From assembly GCA_951813615.1 (NCBI GenBank), contig OX638377.1:1426001-1490000 (forward strand): DNA of 64,000 nt. Direction: 5' to 3'. Below the pieces are notes generated by a model that did not search any database, was not told the origin of the DNA, and saw only the letters and a list, made by a program, of their open reading frames with translations. A program made the translations under genes and the position numbers. The stretch's first letter is position 1, and the number at the start of each line of letters is the position of its first letter. The stretch comes from an uncultured Latescibacterota bacterium. GTDB lineage: Bacteria > Latescibacterota > UBA2968 > UBA8231. This document shows, one piece after another, positions 27,348-35,759 of this stretch.

Positions 27348-30300
27348 ATGCGACTCTGGAGCAAGTGCATTTTTATGACCCTGCTGCTGGTCTTGTCCGC
27401 CGTTCGCACTGAGGCGGAGTCAACGGGTACCATTATGGGCACTGTCGTCGATGCTGAGAAAGGCACGATGCTGGATCTTGCCCAAGTCTATATCGCGGAA
27501 TTGAACAAGAGCGCGGAATGGGGCGAAGACGGTCGCTTTACCATAGCCGACGTCCCCGCTGGCAAGCATCTGCTAGCAGCCGAATTGATCGGCTACAAAA
27601 GCGCAAGCACCACCGTCGTGGTCGTCGCGGGAGAGACCGCGACCGTCGAGTTGGAACTGATGTCCAGTGCAGTCGAATTGGAGGAAGTGGTGGTGACCGG
27701 CACCGCGGTGAAGAACTCCCATATCAGCTCGACCTACGCGGTCGCCGTGACCGGCCGGGAAAAGATGGCCGAACAAGGGTCGCCGCAGGCGGTTGATTTC
27801 TTCAAGAACTTGAGCGCCAGCCACGGGGTGATCGGCGAGCGCAGCAGTTGGTACAACGCCAATCAAGCCGCGACCCTTTCCGAGAGCATTGCCAATGTCA
27901 ATCTGCGCGGTCTGGGAGCCTCGCGGACGCTAGTGTTGATCAACAGTCGCCGCCAGACCTATGTGCCAGCGCGCTTGATCGGCGGGCGCTTCGTCGATGT
28001 AAATGCCATCCCCTCCATCGCCGTGGACCGGGTTGAGGTGCTCAAGGAAGGAGCCTCGGCTATCTATGGTTCCGATGCGGTGGCAGGTGTCGCCAATTTC
28101 TTGACTCGTGCCGATTTCGAGGGTTTTGAGGTTTCGGGGGCGCACGAGTATATCGCTGGCGCGGGCGATAGCAACCTCGGCGCGATCTGGGGTGGGAAAC
28201 TCGGCAGTGCTCATGCGATTGTTGCCGGGGAATGGAGGGGCCGTCAGGCGCTACCGGCCTCCGAGCGGGATTATCTGTTGCAGCCATGGCACGGCGGCGG
28301 GCAGCGTCTTGGCTGGTCGAGTTTGGGCAATCCGGGTACCTTCGCCGTTGGCGCGCCGGCCCCCTGGACCGCTGCTATCCACGCCCCGCGTTGCGAGCAG
28401 TTTGGCGGCTTCCGGGAATCTTGGACCTGCCGTTTCCGCTATCAGCAGTACGAGAATCTGATCGAGGACATGAGCCATATCCGGGCTTTTACCGAGATCA
28501 ACGGTGAGCTGGACAATGGCATGGAGTATCACTTAGAGGGTCTGGTTGCCCAGGCTGAGATTCCCGAGTGGTTCACGACCCCTTCGTATCCGCCCTTCCC
28601 CTTGACAGATACGAGCATCATGGAGGTTGCGCCCGACCACCCGGGCCGGGATGCCTTCTGCGCGGACTACGGCGCTGAGGAAGGCGACCTGTACTACAAC
28701 GAATGCCAAGGCGGCGAGAACTGGTATTTCAATGGCCGCCCGTTTGGCAACTCGGGTCCCGGGCGCATACTGGGCCGCGACTCCCGCACGTGGCGCGTGG
28801 CGGCTTCCGCCAATGGCGACCTTAGTCAAAATACCCATTTTGATTTAGGTCTGTCCTATTCCCGCACCGAGGGCAACTACAATCTGCCGGGGGTGTACAT
28901 TGAGCGGCTGTTCCTCGGTTTCCGCGGGTTTGGCGGACCCGATTGCGGCGTTGGCGTGGAGGCGGATAACACGTCCCTTGCTGGGATGCGGCTCGGCCCG
29001 CTCAACGGCCAAGTGGCGGGTCAGGGGGATTGCCAGTATTACAACCCCTTCGGCAATGCCATCGAGTTCGCGGATCAATACGGTGCGGAGTTTGCAAGCC
29101 AAGCGAATCCCGATTACCGCGCCAACCTCGCCAACAGCCCCGAGTTGCGGCACTGGCTTAATCAGGAAGTCGATCTACAGAGCACTGCGGATCTGCTGGT
29201 CGCCGATGCGACGCTGAGCGGAACTTGGGTCGAGGATGTCGCTAGTTACGCGGCCGGCTACCAGTTCCGTCTGCTCAATGCCAGCGGCGATCCCAACGAC
29301 GAGGGCGATGTGACCATCAATCCCTGTCCGGTGGTGGGCGATGACGGGTGCTCAGCCGAGGACCGGTTTGGTCCCTATGCGTTCACCAATGTGAATCGGC
29401 CGTATGATGAATCGCAGACCGTGCATCGCTTCTTTGCCGAGATTCCCCTGAGCTTGGGATCGCGCTTTGACACCCAACTGGCCGCCAACTACGAATTCCA
29501 CGATGTGGCGAGCAGTTTCGACCCCAAGTTTGGCTGGCGCTATCAGCTAGTGGAATCCCCGACTCAATCCGTGTTTTTGCGCGGCTCGGTGCAGACGACG
29601 TTTCGCACCCCATCGCTGGACGACGTAAATGAAAATCCGCTTTCGACGCTCGAGTGGATCAATGAGACGGGTGCCTATCAAACGGTGGACCGATTCGGCA
29701 GCAAGGATCTCAAACCCGAACAGGCTTTTACCTATAATGCGGGCTTCGTCTTAGTCACTGAGGAGGGCCTTGATGCGACGTTTGACTACTGGAGCTACGA
29801 TTTCAAGGATGTCATCGGGGCCATGCCGCATGGGGCTATTACTGCCTTATATGACGATAATAATGAGGCTCTGAAGCAGTTCATCGTCTGCCCGGATGGG
29901 ATCGGCACGGGCACGTGCGCGGCTTCCGAACTTGAGCGAGTGCAAGTTGATATCGTCAATTGGCCGGGGGTCAAGACCTCGGGGATTGATTTGCATTTGG
30001 GCGGACGCACCGATACTGGAACCGGGGAAGTCTCGCTCAACTTGGACGCTACGTACACGTTGGAGTACAGGACGAAGGCCCTGACGCTTGGCAACTTGGC
30101 ACTGCAAGAGGAGGCAGACGCGGCTGGCTACCTAAACTTTGGCAATCCCATTGCAACCTCGCTACCGAAGTTGAAGGGACAGGTGTCGGCGGGCTATTAC
30201 TGGGGAGCCTATCGCTTGGTGAGCTTCTTGAACTACATTTCTTCGTACGAGGACCGGGGATCGATGAACTCCGATAATGCTGCCGTTAAAGAAGTATTCG

Positions 30301-30500
30301 GTACCATTGACTCGTTCGTCACTTGGGATATGAGCTTGCTGTGGGACTTGTCCGAGGGCGTCAACATCGCGCTGTCGGGAATGAACCTACTCGATACGAT
30401 GCCGCCGCTGGTCAACATCGAGCAAGCGTACGACGGCTTTACGCACGACCCCAAGGGACGGCGGCTGAAGCTGGCCGTGTCCTATAATTTTGGCGGTTGA
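27348..30500 (+). CDS. TonB-dependent receptor with carboxypeptidase-regulatory-like domain
   Basis: This 1050-aa outer-membrane protein has a signal peptide (to about residue 24) and a CarboxypepD_reg-like domain (TGTIMGTVVDAEKGTML...VELELMSSAVELEEVVVTG). A plug follows, with NVNLRGLGASRTLVLINSRR and VDRVEVLKEGASAIYGSDAVAGVANFLT, and then a ~750-residue barrel ending in YNFGG. TonB receptors import scarce large ligands such as glycans, siderophores and vitamins. AAGGAGAGG lies before the ATG. The AT-rich 128-base leader separates it from the divergent secreted sugar dehydrogenase, which suggests a shared polysaccharide or sugar theme (inference). A strong hairpin follows the stop. Confidence 0.93.
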   Translation: MRLWSKCIFMTLLLVLSAVRTEAESTGTIMGTVVDAEKGTMLDLAQVYIAELNKSAEWGEDGRFTIADVPAGKHLLAAELIGYKSASTTVVVVAGETATVELELMSSAVELEEVVVTGTAVKNSHISSTYAVAVTGREKMAEQGSPQAVDFFKNLSASHGVIGERSSWYNANQAATLSESIANVNLRGLGASRTLVLINSRRQTYVPARLIGGRFVDVNAIPSIAVDRVEVLKEGASAIYGSDAVAGVANFLTRADFEGFEVSGAHEYIAGAGDSNLGAIWGGKLGSAHAIVAGEWRGRQALPASERDYLLQPWHGGGQRLGWSSLGNPGTFAVGAPAPWTAAIHAPRCEQFGGFRESWTCRFRYQQYENLIEDMSHIRAFTEINGELDNGMEYHLEGLVAQAEIPEWFTTPSYPPFPLTDTSIMEVAPDHPGRDAFCADYGAEEGDLYYNECQGGENWYFNGRPFGNSGPGRILGRDSRTWRVAASANGDLSQNTHFDLGLSYSRTEGNYNLPGVYIERLFLGFRGFGGPDCGVGVEADNTSLAGMRLGPLNGQVAGQGDCQYYNPFGNAIEFADQYGAEFASQANPDYRANLANSPELRHWLNQEVDLQSTADLLVADATLSGTWVEDVASYAAGYQFRLLNASGDPNDEGDVTINPCPVVGDDGCSAEDRFGPYAFTNVNRPYDESQTVHRFFAEIPLSLGSRFDTQLAANYEFHDVASSFDPKFGWRYQLVESPTQSVFLRGSVQTTFRTPSLDDVNENPLSTLEWINETGAYQTVDRFGSKDLKPEQAFTYNAGFVLVTEEGLDATFDYWSYDFKDVIGAMPHGAITALYDDNNEALKQFIVCPDGIGTGTCAASELERVQVDIVNWPGVKTSGIDLHLGGRTDTGTGEVSLNLDATYTLEYRTKALTLGNLALQEEADAAGYLNFGNPIATSLPKLKGQVSAGYYWGAYRLVSFLNYISSYEDRGSMNSDNAAVKEVFGTIDSFVTWDMSLLWDLSEGVNIALSGMNLLDTMPPLVNIEQAYDGFTHDPKGRRLKLAVSYNFGG

Positions 30501-30524
30501 AATTCGGTAGCATCCCAATTGTGC

Positions 30525-30557
30525 AGGGCCGTCCAATACTAACTTGGACGGCCCTGT
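30525..30557. terminator. 13-bp perfect hairpin after the TonB receptor gene
   Basis: Arms 30525-30537 and 30545-30557 (cagggccgtccaa and its complement) enclose a 7-base loop, 25 bases after the stop. As with the hairpin at 2298-2337, a U-tract is lacking. Confidence 0.6.
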
Positions 30558-30601
30558 GTAGTATTGCACCGAGTACAGCAGGGAATGACGACTTGCTACT
30601 T

Positions 30602-30661
30602 TTTGCTCCCTGACCGATTGAGAAACAGATAATCAATCTCGCGAAAAATAAAGGGAGCAAA
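30602..30661. repeat. Nested inverted repeat in the 540-bp gap before the AlbA/ParA pair
   Basis: TTTGCTCCCT (30602-30611) pairs with AGGGAGCAAA (30652-30661), and GATTGA pairs with TCAATC inside it. It could be a folded RNA, a terminator from either side, or a mobile-element remnant. The rest of 30558-30930 shows no convincing gene. Confidence 0.4.
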
Positions 30662-30934
30662 CTCGCTCTTTTGGGAATCTCCGAGACAGGAAATGAAATG
30701 GAGTCCTATCGCCTCTGGAAGGGCCATACGGCTTGGAGAGTCCTGAAAGGTGGTTGTACCCCCGATAGGTGGCCGACAGGCAACCAACTGTACTGCAAAG
30801 CCTTGCTGAAGGAAATCTCAGGAGCTTACCCTACCCTTTACGTGCGTTCAGCCTCTTGACAAAGAATCCAGAAAAGGGTCTTTCTTTATATTATACCTAT
30901 ATGCCTTCGCTGCTGTCGAATTGACGGTGAGCTT

Positions 30935-31048
30935 GTGCAAGCGACCACGTACATTCGCACCCCCTTTGTCCGCGAACTGGATTTCGGCATGACCAGTGGC
31001 AACTATAAGCTAGCTGAATTGTTCGCCGAAGAGGAGGTCCCGTGTTAA
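30935..31048 (+). CDS. Possible 37-aa leader peptide or gene remnant before the AlbA-like gene
   Basis: From a GTG at 30935 the frame runs 37 codons (VQATTYIRTPFVRELDFGM..., ending LAELFAEEEVPC). It overlaps the GTG of the next gene and uses the same GAGGAGG region in its own last codons. The frame is open for some codons before the GTG without a standard start, so it may be the tail of a lost gene instead. The composition looks protein-like but I do not recognise it. Confidence 0.3.
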   Translation: MQATTYIRTPFVRELDFGMTSGNYKLAELFAEEEVPC

Positions 31049-32226
31049 CCGATAAAGAAATCAAGGCTCTTTTGACAGATATAGAGGCCGACAATGTGGA
31101 GCGTACCGTTTCCACGAACGATACGGATAAATTCTGCAAAGCTATTTGTGCCTTTGCCAACGACCTGCCGAATCACAGTAAACCAGGCTATCTGCTTATT
31201 GGTGCAGAGGATGAAACCGGAAAGATTGCAGGTATTGATATCACAGATCAACTTCTTAAGAATCTTGCCAGCCATCGTGACTCCGGCCAGATTGTTCCCT
31301 TGCCGTCTCTTACCGTTCAGAAACGCTCTTTCTCCGAAGGCGATATTGCTGTGGTGGAAGTACAGCCTTCCGATATGCCACCGGTCCGCTACCAGGGGCG
31401 GGGCTGGGTTCGGGTGGGACCGCGTCGGGGCATTGCTAACGAACAGGACGAGCGCAGACTCACCGAGCGTAGAATACACAAGGCTAGGACATTTGATATG
31501 CAGCCTTGTCTTGGCTGTGGACAGGATCAAATTGTCCACTCACTCTTCCATGATTACCGAACTGCCGCCGTGGATCCGGAGATCATCGAAGAGAACAATC
31601 GAGACACATTCCAGCAGATGGCTGCTCTGGGGTTATGGGACGAACAGAACCAGTGTGTCACGAACGGCGGAGCTTTGTTGTTTTCGGAAGCGCCACAAGA
31701 TTGGTTGCCTGGCTCGTATATTCAATACGTCCGCTACGATGGAACCGACTTGGAATCTGACATTCTCGACGAGCGAAGATTCACGGGAGATCTGCCCACA
31801 AACCTTCGCACATTGGATGCGTTTGTACAAACGCTCTTTCCATCCCGTCCCGTCCCACTTTCCGCGTTACAGGAACAACAGGTAACTCCGTATCCACAAT
31901 GGGCTATTCGCGAGTTGCTGATGAATGCGGTTATGCATCGCGACTATCAGTCGAATGCGCCGATTCGTTTTTATCAGTTTTCCGACCGGATCGAAATTCA
32001 GAATCCAGGCGGGCTTTACGGTGCTGCCGTTGATTTCCCTCGTCAGAATGATTACCGGAATCCCAAGATAGCCGAGGCCATGAAAAATCTTGCCTATGTC
32101 AATCAGTTCGGACGTGGGATAGCGACAGTCCAGGCTGCTCTGCACACAAACGGCAACCAGCCTGCTGAGTTTGATATTGGACAGGCAACCTTTTTCCTTG
32201 TAAAAGTGTTAGAAGCCAACCCATGA
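31042..32226 (+). CDS. AlbA_2 (Schlafen-type) DNA-binding / HATPase domain protein
   Basis: This 394-aa protein has an N-terminal AlbA_2 domain (residues ~15-130: VERTVSTND...KAICAFANDLPN...YLLIGAEDE.GKIAGI, then VRYQGRGWVRVGPRRGIANEQDE). A C-terminal GHKL-like HATPase_c_4 domain follows (IRELLMNAVMHRDYQ, RIEIQNPGGLYG, NQFGRGIATVQ). Such proteins are annotated as RecG-like or transcriptional regulators and often occur in accessory regions. It starts with GTG behind GAGGAGG, and its stop overlaps the ParA-like ATG by four bases. Regulator, nucleic-acid sensor and defence component are all possible; the sequence does not decide. Confidence 0.82.
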   Translation: MLTDKEIKALLTDIEADNVERTVSTNDTDKFCKAICAFANDLPNHSKPGYLLIGAEDETGKIAGIDITDQLLKNLASHRDSGQIVPLPSLTVQKRSFSEGDIAVVEVQPSDMPPVRYQGRGWVRVGPRRGIANEQDERRLTERRIHKARTFDMQPCLGCGQDQIVHSLFHDYRTAAVDPEIIEENNRDTFQQMAALGLWDEQNQCVTNGGALLFSEAPQDWLPGSYIQYVRYDGTDLESDILDERRFTGDLPTNLRTLDAFVQTLFPSRPVPLSALQEQQVTPYPQWAIRELLMNAVMHRDYQSNAPIRFYQFSDRIEIQNPGGLYGAAVDFPRQNDYRNPKIAEAMKNLAYVNQFGRGIATVQAALHTNGNQPAEFDIGQATFFLVKVLEANP

Positions 32227-33215
32227 AAACAATCGTCTTTTTCAATAATAAGGGCGGTGTGGGGAAAACGACATTGGTCTATCACATTGCCTGGATGATG
32301 ATGGAACAGGGGCAAAAGGTACTGGCAGCCGACCTGGACCCGCAGGCTAATCTGTCGAGCATGTTTCTGGATGAAGAGCGCTTGGAAACGCTCTGGCCGG
32401 AGGAGGAGCGGGAACACCAGAGTATTCTGCCTTGTATCTCACCAATTTTAGAAGGAACTGGCGACATTGCGCCGGCGCATACGGAGATCATTCAGGACGG
32501 CCTGTATCTGATTCCTGGTGATCTTGGGCTGTCCCAGTTTGAGGATAAGCTCTCGGACAGTTGGCCCCGCTGCCTGGATCACGATCCTGCTGCGTTTCGT
32601 GCTATCACTGCGTTTTATCGAATTATTTATATGGCTGCCGAGGCGGTTGGTGCGAATATTGTTCTTATTGACGTCGGACCAAATCTTGGGGCGATCAACC
32701 GCTCGTCCTTGATTGCCGCGGACTACGTAATCTCCCCTCTGGCTCCTGACCTCTATTCTCTTCAGGGTCTCAAAAATCTTGGGCCTACGCTGAGAATGTG
32801 GCGTTCTGGCTGGGAGCAGAGGCTGAAACAAAAACCAGACAACCTGCACATTCCACTTCCCTCCGGCGCAATGACACCTACAGGGTATATTGTCATGCAG
32901 CATATCGAGCGAAAAAGGCGTCCCGTTAGAGCGTACCAGAGATGGGTCGAGAGAATACCGACTACGTATCTGGAATATGTTCTTGCGCAAACAAAAGATT
33001 CTGCATCTGAAGAAGACGATCCCAATCGAGTGGGGCTGGTTCGCCATTATCAGAGCCTAATGCCCATGGCTCAAGAAGCGAGAAAACCAGTCTTTTTTCT
33101 CAAACCGGCTGATGGCGCCATTGGCTCACACGCCCAAAGCGTTTCTAAGTGTTACATGGAATTCAAAAGGATGACTAAAACGATATTACACAGAACGGAG
33201 TCAAGGCATGGGTGA
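32223..33215 (+). CDS. ParA/MinD-family ATPase
   Basis: This 330-aa protein opens MKTIVFFNNKGGVGKTTLVYHIA, a deviant Walker A (KGGVGKT), followed by VLAADLDPQANLS (Walker A') and NIVLIDVGPNLGAINRSSLIAADYVISPL (Walker B region). About 80 residues of family-specific tail follow. ParA ATPases position DNA or protein cargo. No ParB and no centromere-like repeats are visible, and the obligate neighbour is the AlbA_2/HATPase gene, with which it overlaps (ATGA). The pair forms a closed two-gene cassette in an accessory stretch rather than a chromosomal partition locus. Confidence 0.88.
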   Translation: MKTIVFFNNKGGVGKTTLVYHIAWMMMEQGQKVLAADLDPQANLSSMFLDEERLETLWPEEEREHQSILPCISPILEGTGDIAPAHTEIIQDGLYLIPGDLGLSQFEDKLSDSWPRCLDHDPAAFRAITAFYRIIYMAAEAVGANIVLIDVGPNLGAINRSSLIAADYVISPLAPDLYSLQGLKNLGPTLRMWRSGWEQRLKQKPDNLHIPLPSGAMTPTGYIVMQHIERKRRPVRAYQRWVERIPTTYLEYVLAQTKDSASEEDDPNRVGLVRHYQSLMPMAQEARKPVFFLKPADGAIGSHAQSVSKCYMEFKRMTKTILHRTESRHG

Positions 33216-33307
33216 GACGCGGGTCATGTCACGCCGGAAAAAACTCATTTCTGACGATCTATACTGCACGCCGATAATACACATCGCATTACATCATTGA
33301 GAAGCCC

Positions 33308-34318
33308 ATGATTATATCCCGAATAATCGTCCATCAGCCCGCTGGTCTTTTGCGCATTTTGACCGACGCGGGCTTAGAAGGTCACTGTACTGGTGTTGCG
33401 ACCACGGTCGCCGAGACCGACGTGGCCACGGCGGCCTCCATCCTCCTTGATGCGAATCCCGTCAATCGCGAGCGGATATGGCAGACATTCAACGAAACGG
33501 ACGGGAGGGTGCCTGCCGCACTGTGCGCCTGTGTCGATGTCGCACTGTGGGACCTCACGGCCAAGGTTGCCGGTCAGCGGGTTCATCGGCATGTCAACGG
33601 CTTTCGCAATCGCATTCCGGTTTGCAGGAGGTCGGAGCAAAGCTCGGGGGAAGGGATCGTCGAGGAAGCGCAGGAAGCGCTGCGTGCAGGTTTCCGGGCG
33701 TACAAATTCGATGCCCTTTTGGACGAAGAATCGCTCATCGGCCTGATAGGGGACGTGCGTGGGGCCGTAGGACCGGATTTCTGCCTGCTGCTGGACGGCC
33801 GGACGCGGTGGGTTCTTGACCAAGCGATACGGATCGGCCGGGCGCTCGATGATGCGGACTTTTTCTGTTTTGATCGGCCTCGGCCCGATAACGACATGTC
33901 CGGCGGTAGGCAGCTAGCCGCCGCGATAGATACCCCGACGAGTACGGGCGTGTCCAGTCCCATGGAAGCGTCACAGGTCATGACGACTCAGGCGGCAGAC
34001 CATGTCCGCACCGGAGTAACGCGGGCCGGCGGTATGACGGACGTGCTCAAAGCCGCTCGCTGTGCCGAAGCTTTCGGGGCCTACTGCCATTTGGACGGTT
34101 TGGGGATCTGCGACGGTTTCGCCCATCTGCATCTGGCGGGTACCATCCGCAATGCGCCCTTTCTGGAGGTGAGTGAAAACGGAGCGTCTTCGCCGTTCGT
34201 CGAGAATCCGCTGCAGATATGCGATGGGTACATCCAGATTCCCGCTGCGCCGGGACTGGGCATGGAGATCGACATGGGTGCTGTCAACGAGCACACCGAG
34301 GAACTGATTGAGAGCTGA
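33308..34318 (+). CDS. Enolase-superfamily protein with altered metal-site motifs
   Basis: This 336-aa protein has the mandelate racemase/muconate lactonizing fold: a capping domain and a TIM-barrel (AALCACVDVALWDLTAKVAGQRVH; ALRAGFRAYKFDALLDEE; FCLLLDGRTRW; HVRTGVTRAGGMTDVLKAARCAEAFG). The first Mg ligand (LLLDGR) is present. The usual second ligand motif 'EEP' reads FDRPRP, and the third acidic ligand is not evident at AIDTPTSTG. It may be a binding protein, an atypical lyase or a decaying duplicate. It lies six bases before a more canonical paralog, presumably one operon. Confidence 0.75.
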   Translation: MIISRIIVHQPAGLLRILTDAGLEGHCTGVATTVAETDVATAASILLDANPVNRERIWQTFNETDGRVPAALCACVDVALWDLTAKVAGQRVHRHVNGFRNRIPVCRRSEQSSGEGIVEEAQEALRAGFRAYKFDALLDEESLIGLIGDVRGAVGPDFCLLLDGRTRWVLDQAIRIGRALDDADFFCFDRPRPDNDMSGGRQLAAAIDTPTSTGVSSPMEASQVMTTQAADHVRTGVTRAGGMTDVLKAARCAEAFGAYCHLDGLGICDGFAHLHLAGTIRNAPFLEVSENGASSPFVENPLQICDGYIQIPAAPGLGMEIDMGAVNEHTEELIES

Positions 34319-34324
34319 GGCCCT

Positions 34325-35512
34325 ATGCAGATTCGAGATATCAAGTGTTACCTATTGCAGGGCGAACCCGCGACGCGGCAGGAAAGTTGCGGGGCCAGAG
34401 GAAGCATCGGCCCCGTGCCGCCGGGGATCTCCGGGTTGCTTACCCACGACCAGGGATTCGGTGCCGCCGCCCCCGAGGGATTTACGTTCACCGGGGAAGA
34501 ACCGGAGCCGACGTATAGCCTGATGATCCGGCTTGTGACGGATGGCGAACTGGATGCGTACGCCAATTACGCCACGGGTTACAATCCTCGGGAGCTGGAA
34601 TGGGAGGCCAAGGCGTTTCTGGCTCGGTATGCCCACATGCTCATCGGCGTGGATGCCTTTGACCGGGAATACATCTGGCAGCGGTTCTGGATGGCTCAGC
34701 GGTTTATGTACACGGGCAGGGGGCTGCTCGACACCATCGACCGGATGTTGTGGGACTTGGCGAGTCGAAGTGCCCGCCTGCCGATTTACAAGCTGCTCGG
34801 AGCCTGTCGCGAAAGCGTTCCTGCGTACTGCAATGTCGGTGGGCGGACCATTGACGACTTGGTGGCCCACGCGGTGAAACGGGTAGAAGAAGAGGGTTTC
34901 ATCGGCTGCAAGGATCACTCGTATCGGGGGGTGAAAGGCAACGGGGAGATGGCTAGGAAGCTGCGGGAGACGCTGGGCGACGATATCCTGCTCTTTCACG
35001 ATCCTGTCGAGTCGTACACAGTCGAGGAGGCTATAAAAATCGGCCGCATCCTAGAGAAGTACCATTACAGGTGGATCGAAGAGCCGCTGCAGGACTACGA
35101 TATCATGGGGCTGAAGAAGCTGTGCGCCGCCCTCGATCTTCCGGTTTTGACCCTCGAGTGGATCGGAGCCATCGGCGGACAACCCTACAATACGGCACCG
35201 TATTTGGCGCTACAGGCCGCGGATATTGTCCGGCAGCGGGGCATCGGCATCACGGGTCAGGTCAAACAAGCCCAACTGGCCGAAAGCTTTGGCGTCGAAG
35301 TACACGGCGGCGATCCCCAGGTCATCCTGTCCATCGGCAACGACCCTGTCTTTGAGGCCATGGGCGTGCAGCCGCGTCCTCCCGAGGAGAAACTGGATTG
35401 CCGGGGTACGGTCGTCGTAGAGGATGGTGCTATGTCGATAGCTTGGAGCGACCGTCCCGCGGTGGAACCGGATTGGGACGAGATGGCTCGGAACGCCATT
35501 TTGGTCATTTGA
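34325..35512 (+). CDS. Enolase-superfamily dehydratase/racemase (mandelate racemase group)
   Basis: This 395-aa protein shows all three metal ligands in order: Asp in LLFHDPVESY, Glu in WIEEPLQDYD and Glu in VLTLEWIGA. Candidate general bases are the Lys of IGCKDHSY and the His of GVEVHGGDP. Such enzymes dehydrate or epimerise sugar acids through an enolate. Substrate cannot be assigned. It follows the degenerate paralog by six bases; the two together suggest a sugar-acid catabolic operon. The 3' flank carries a MITE at 35559. Confidence 0.85.
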   Translation: MQIRDIKCYLLQGEPATRQESCGARGSIGPVPPGISGLLTHDQGFGAAAPEGFTFTGEEPEPTYSLMIRLVTDGELDAYANYATGYNPRELEWEAKAFLARYAHMLIGVDAFDREYIWQRFWMAQRFMYTGRGLLDTIDRMLWDLASRSARLPIYKLLGACRESVPAYCNVGGRTIDDLVAHAVKRVEEEGFIGCKDHSYRGVKGNGEMARKLRETLGDDILLFHDPVESYTVEEAIKIGRILEKYHYRWIEEPLQDYDIMGLKKLCAALDLPVLTLEWIGAIGGQPYNTAPYLALQAADIVRQRGIGITGQVKQAQLAESFGVEVHGGDPQVILSIGNDPVFEAMGVQPRPPEEKLDCRGTVVVEDGAMSIAWSDRPAVEPDWDEMARNAILVI

Positions 35513-35558
35513 CCGCGGAACTATGCTACTGGAGCCAACGACGACCGAAAATAATAAT

Positions 35559-35731
35559 ACGTGAGTTCGGGATAAGCAGAGTAGCAAAAGCTCGACAGGC
35601 TAGTTTTTCGGGTTCCCTATTTATGGTCAACCGCATCGGCGGCTTACTTGCCTATTGCCACCAATCGGAAAAACCGGCCCTAAAAACCGATGAACCACGC
35701 CAAGTAGAGACCGCTTAACCCGAACTCACGT
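35559..35731. mobile_element. 173-bp MITE with 19-bp terminal inverted repeats and 7-bp target duplication
   Basis: The left end ACGTGAGTTCGGGATAAGC (35559-35577) is matched by the reverse complement of 35713-35731 with one difference. It is flanked on both sides by an exact TAATAAT direct repeat (35552-35558 and 35732-35738), the signature of a transposition event. No transposase is encoded, so a related autonomous IS elsewhere must have moved it. It landed between the enolase-like gene and the ribosome site of the LRR gene. Confidence 0.8.
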
Positions 35732-35759
35732 TAATAATGAAAGAGGAAAGAGGTTTATA

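Noticed and set aside
32223-33215. ParA gene as part of a chromosomal parABS or replication origin region
   Set aside because: No parB, parS-like repeats, dnaA or gid genes are present; the ATPase is coupled only to the AlbA_2 gene.
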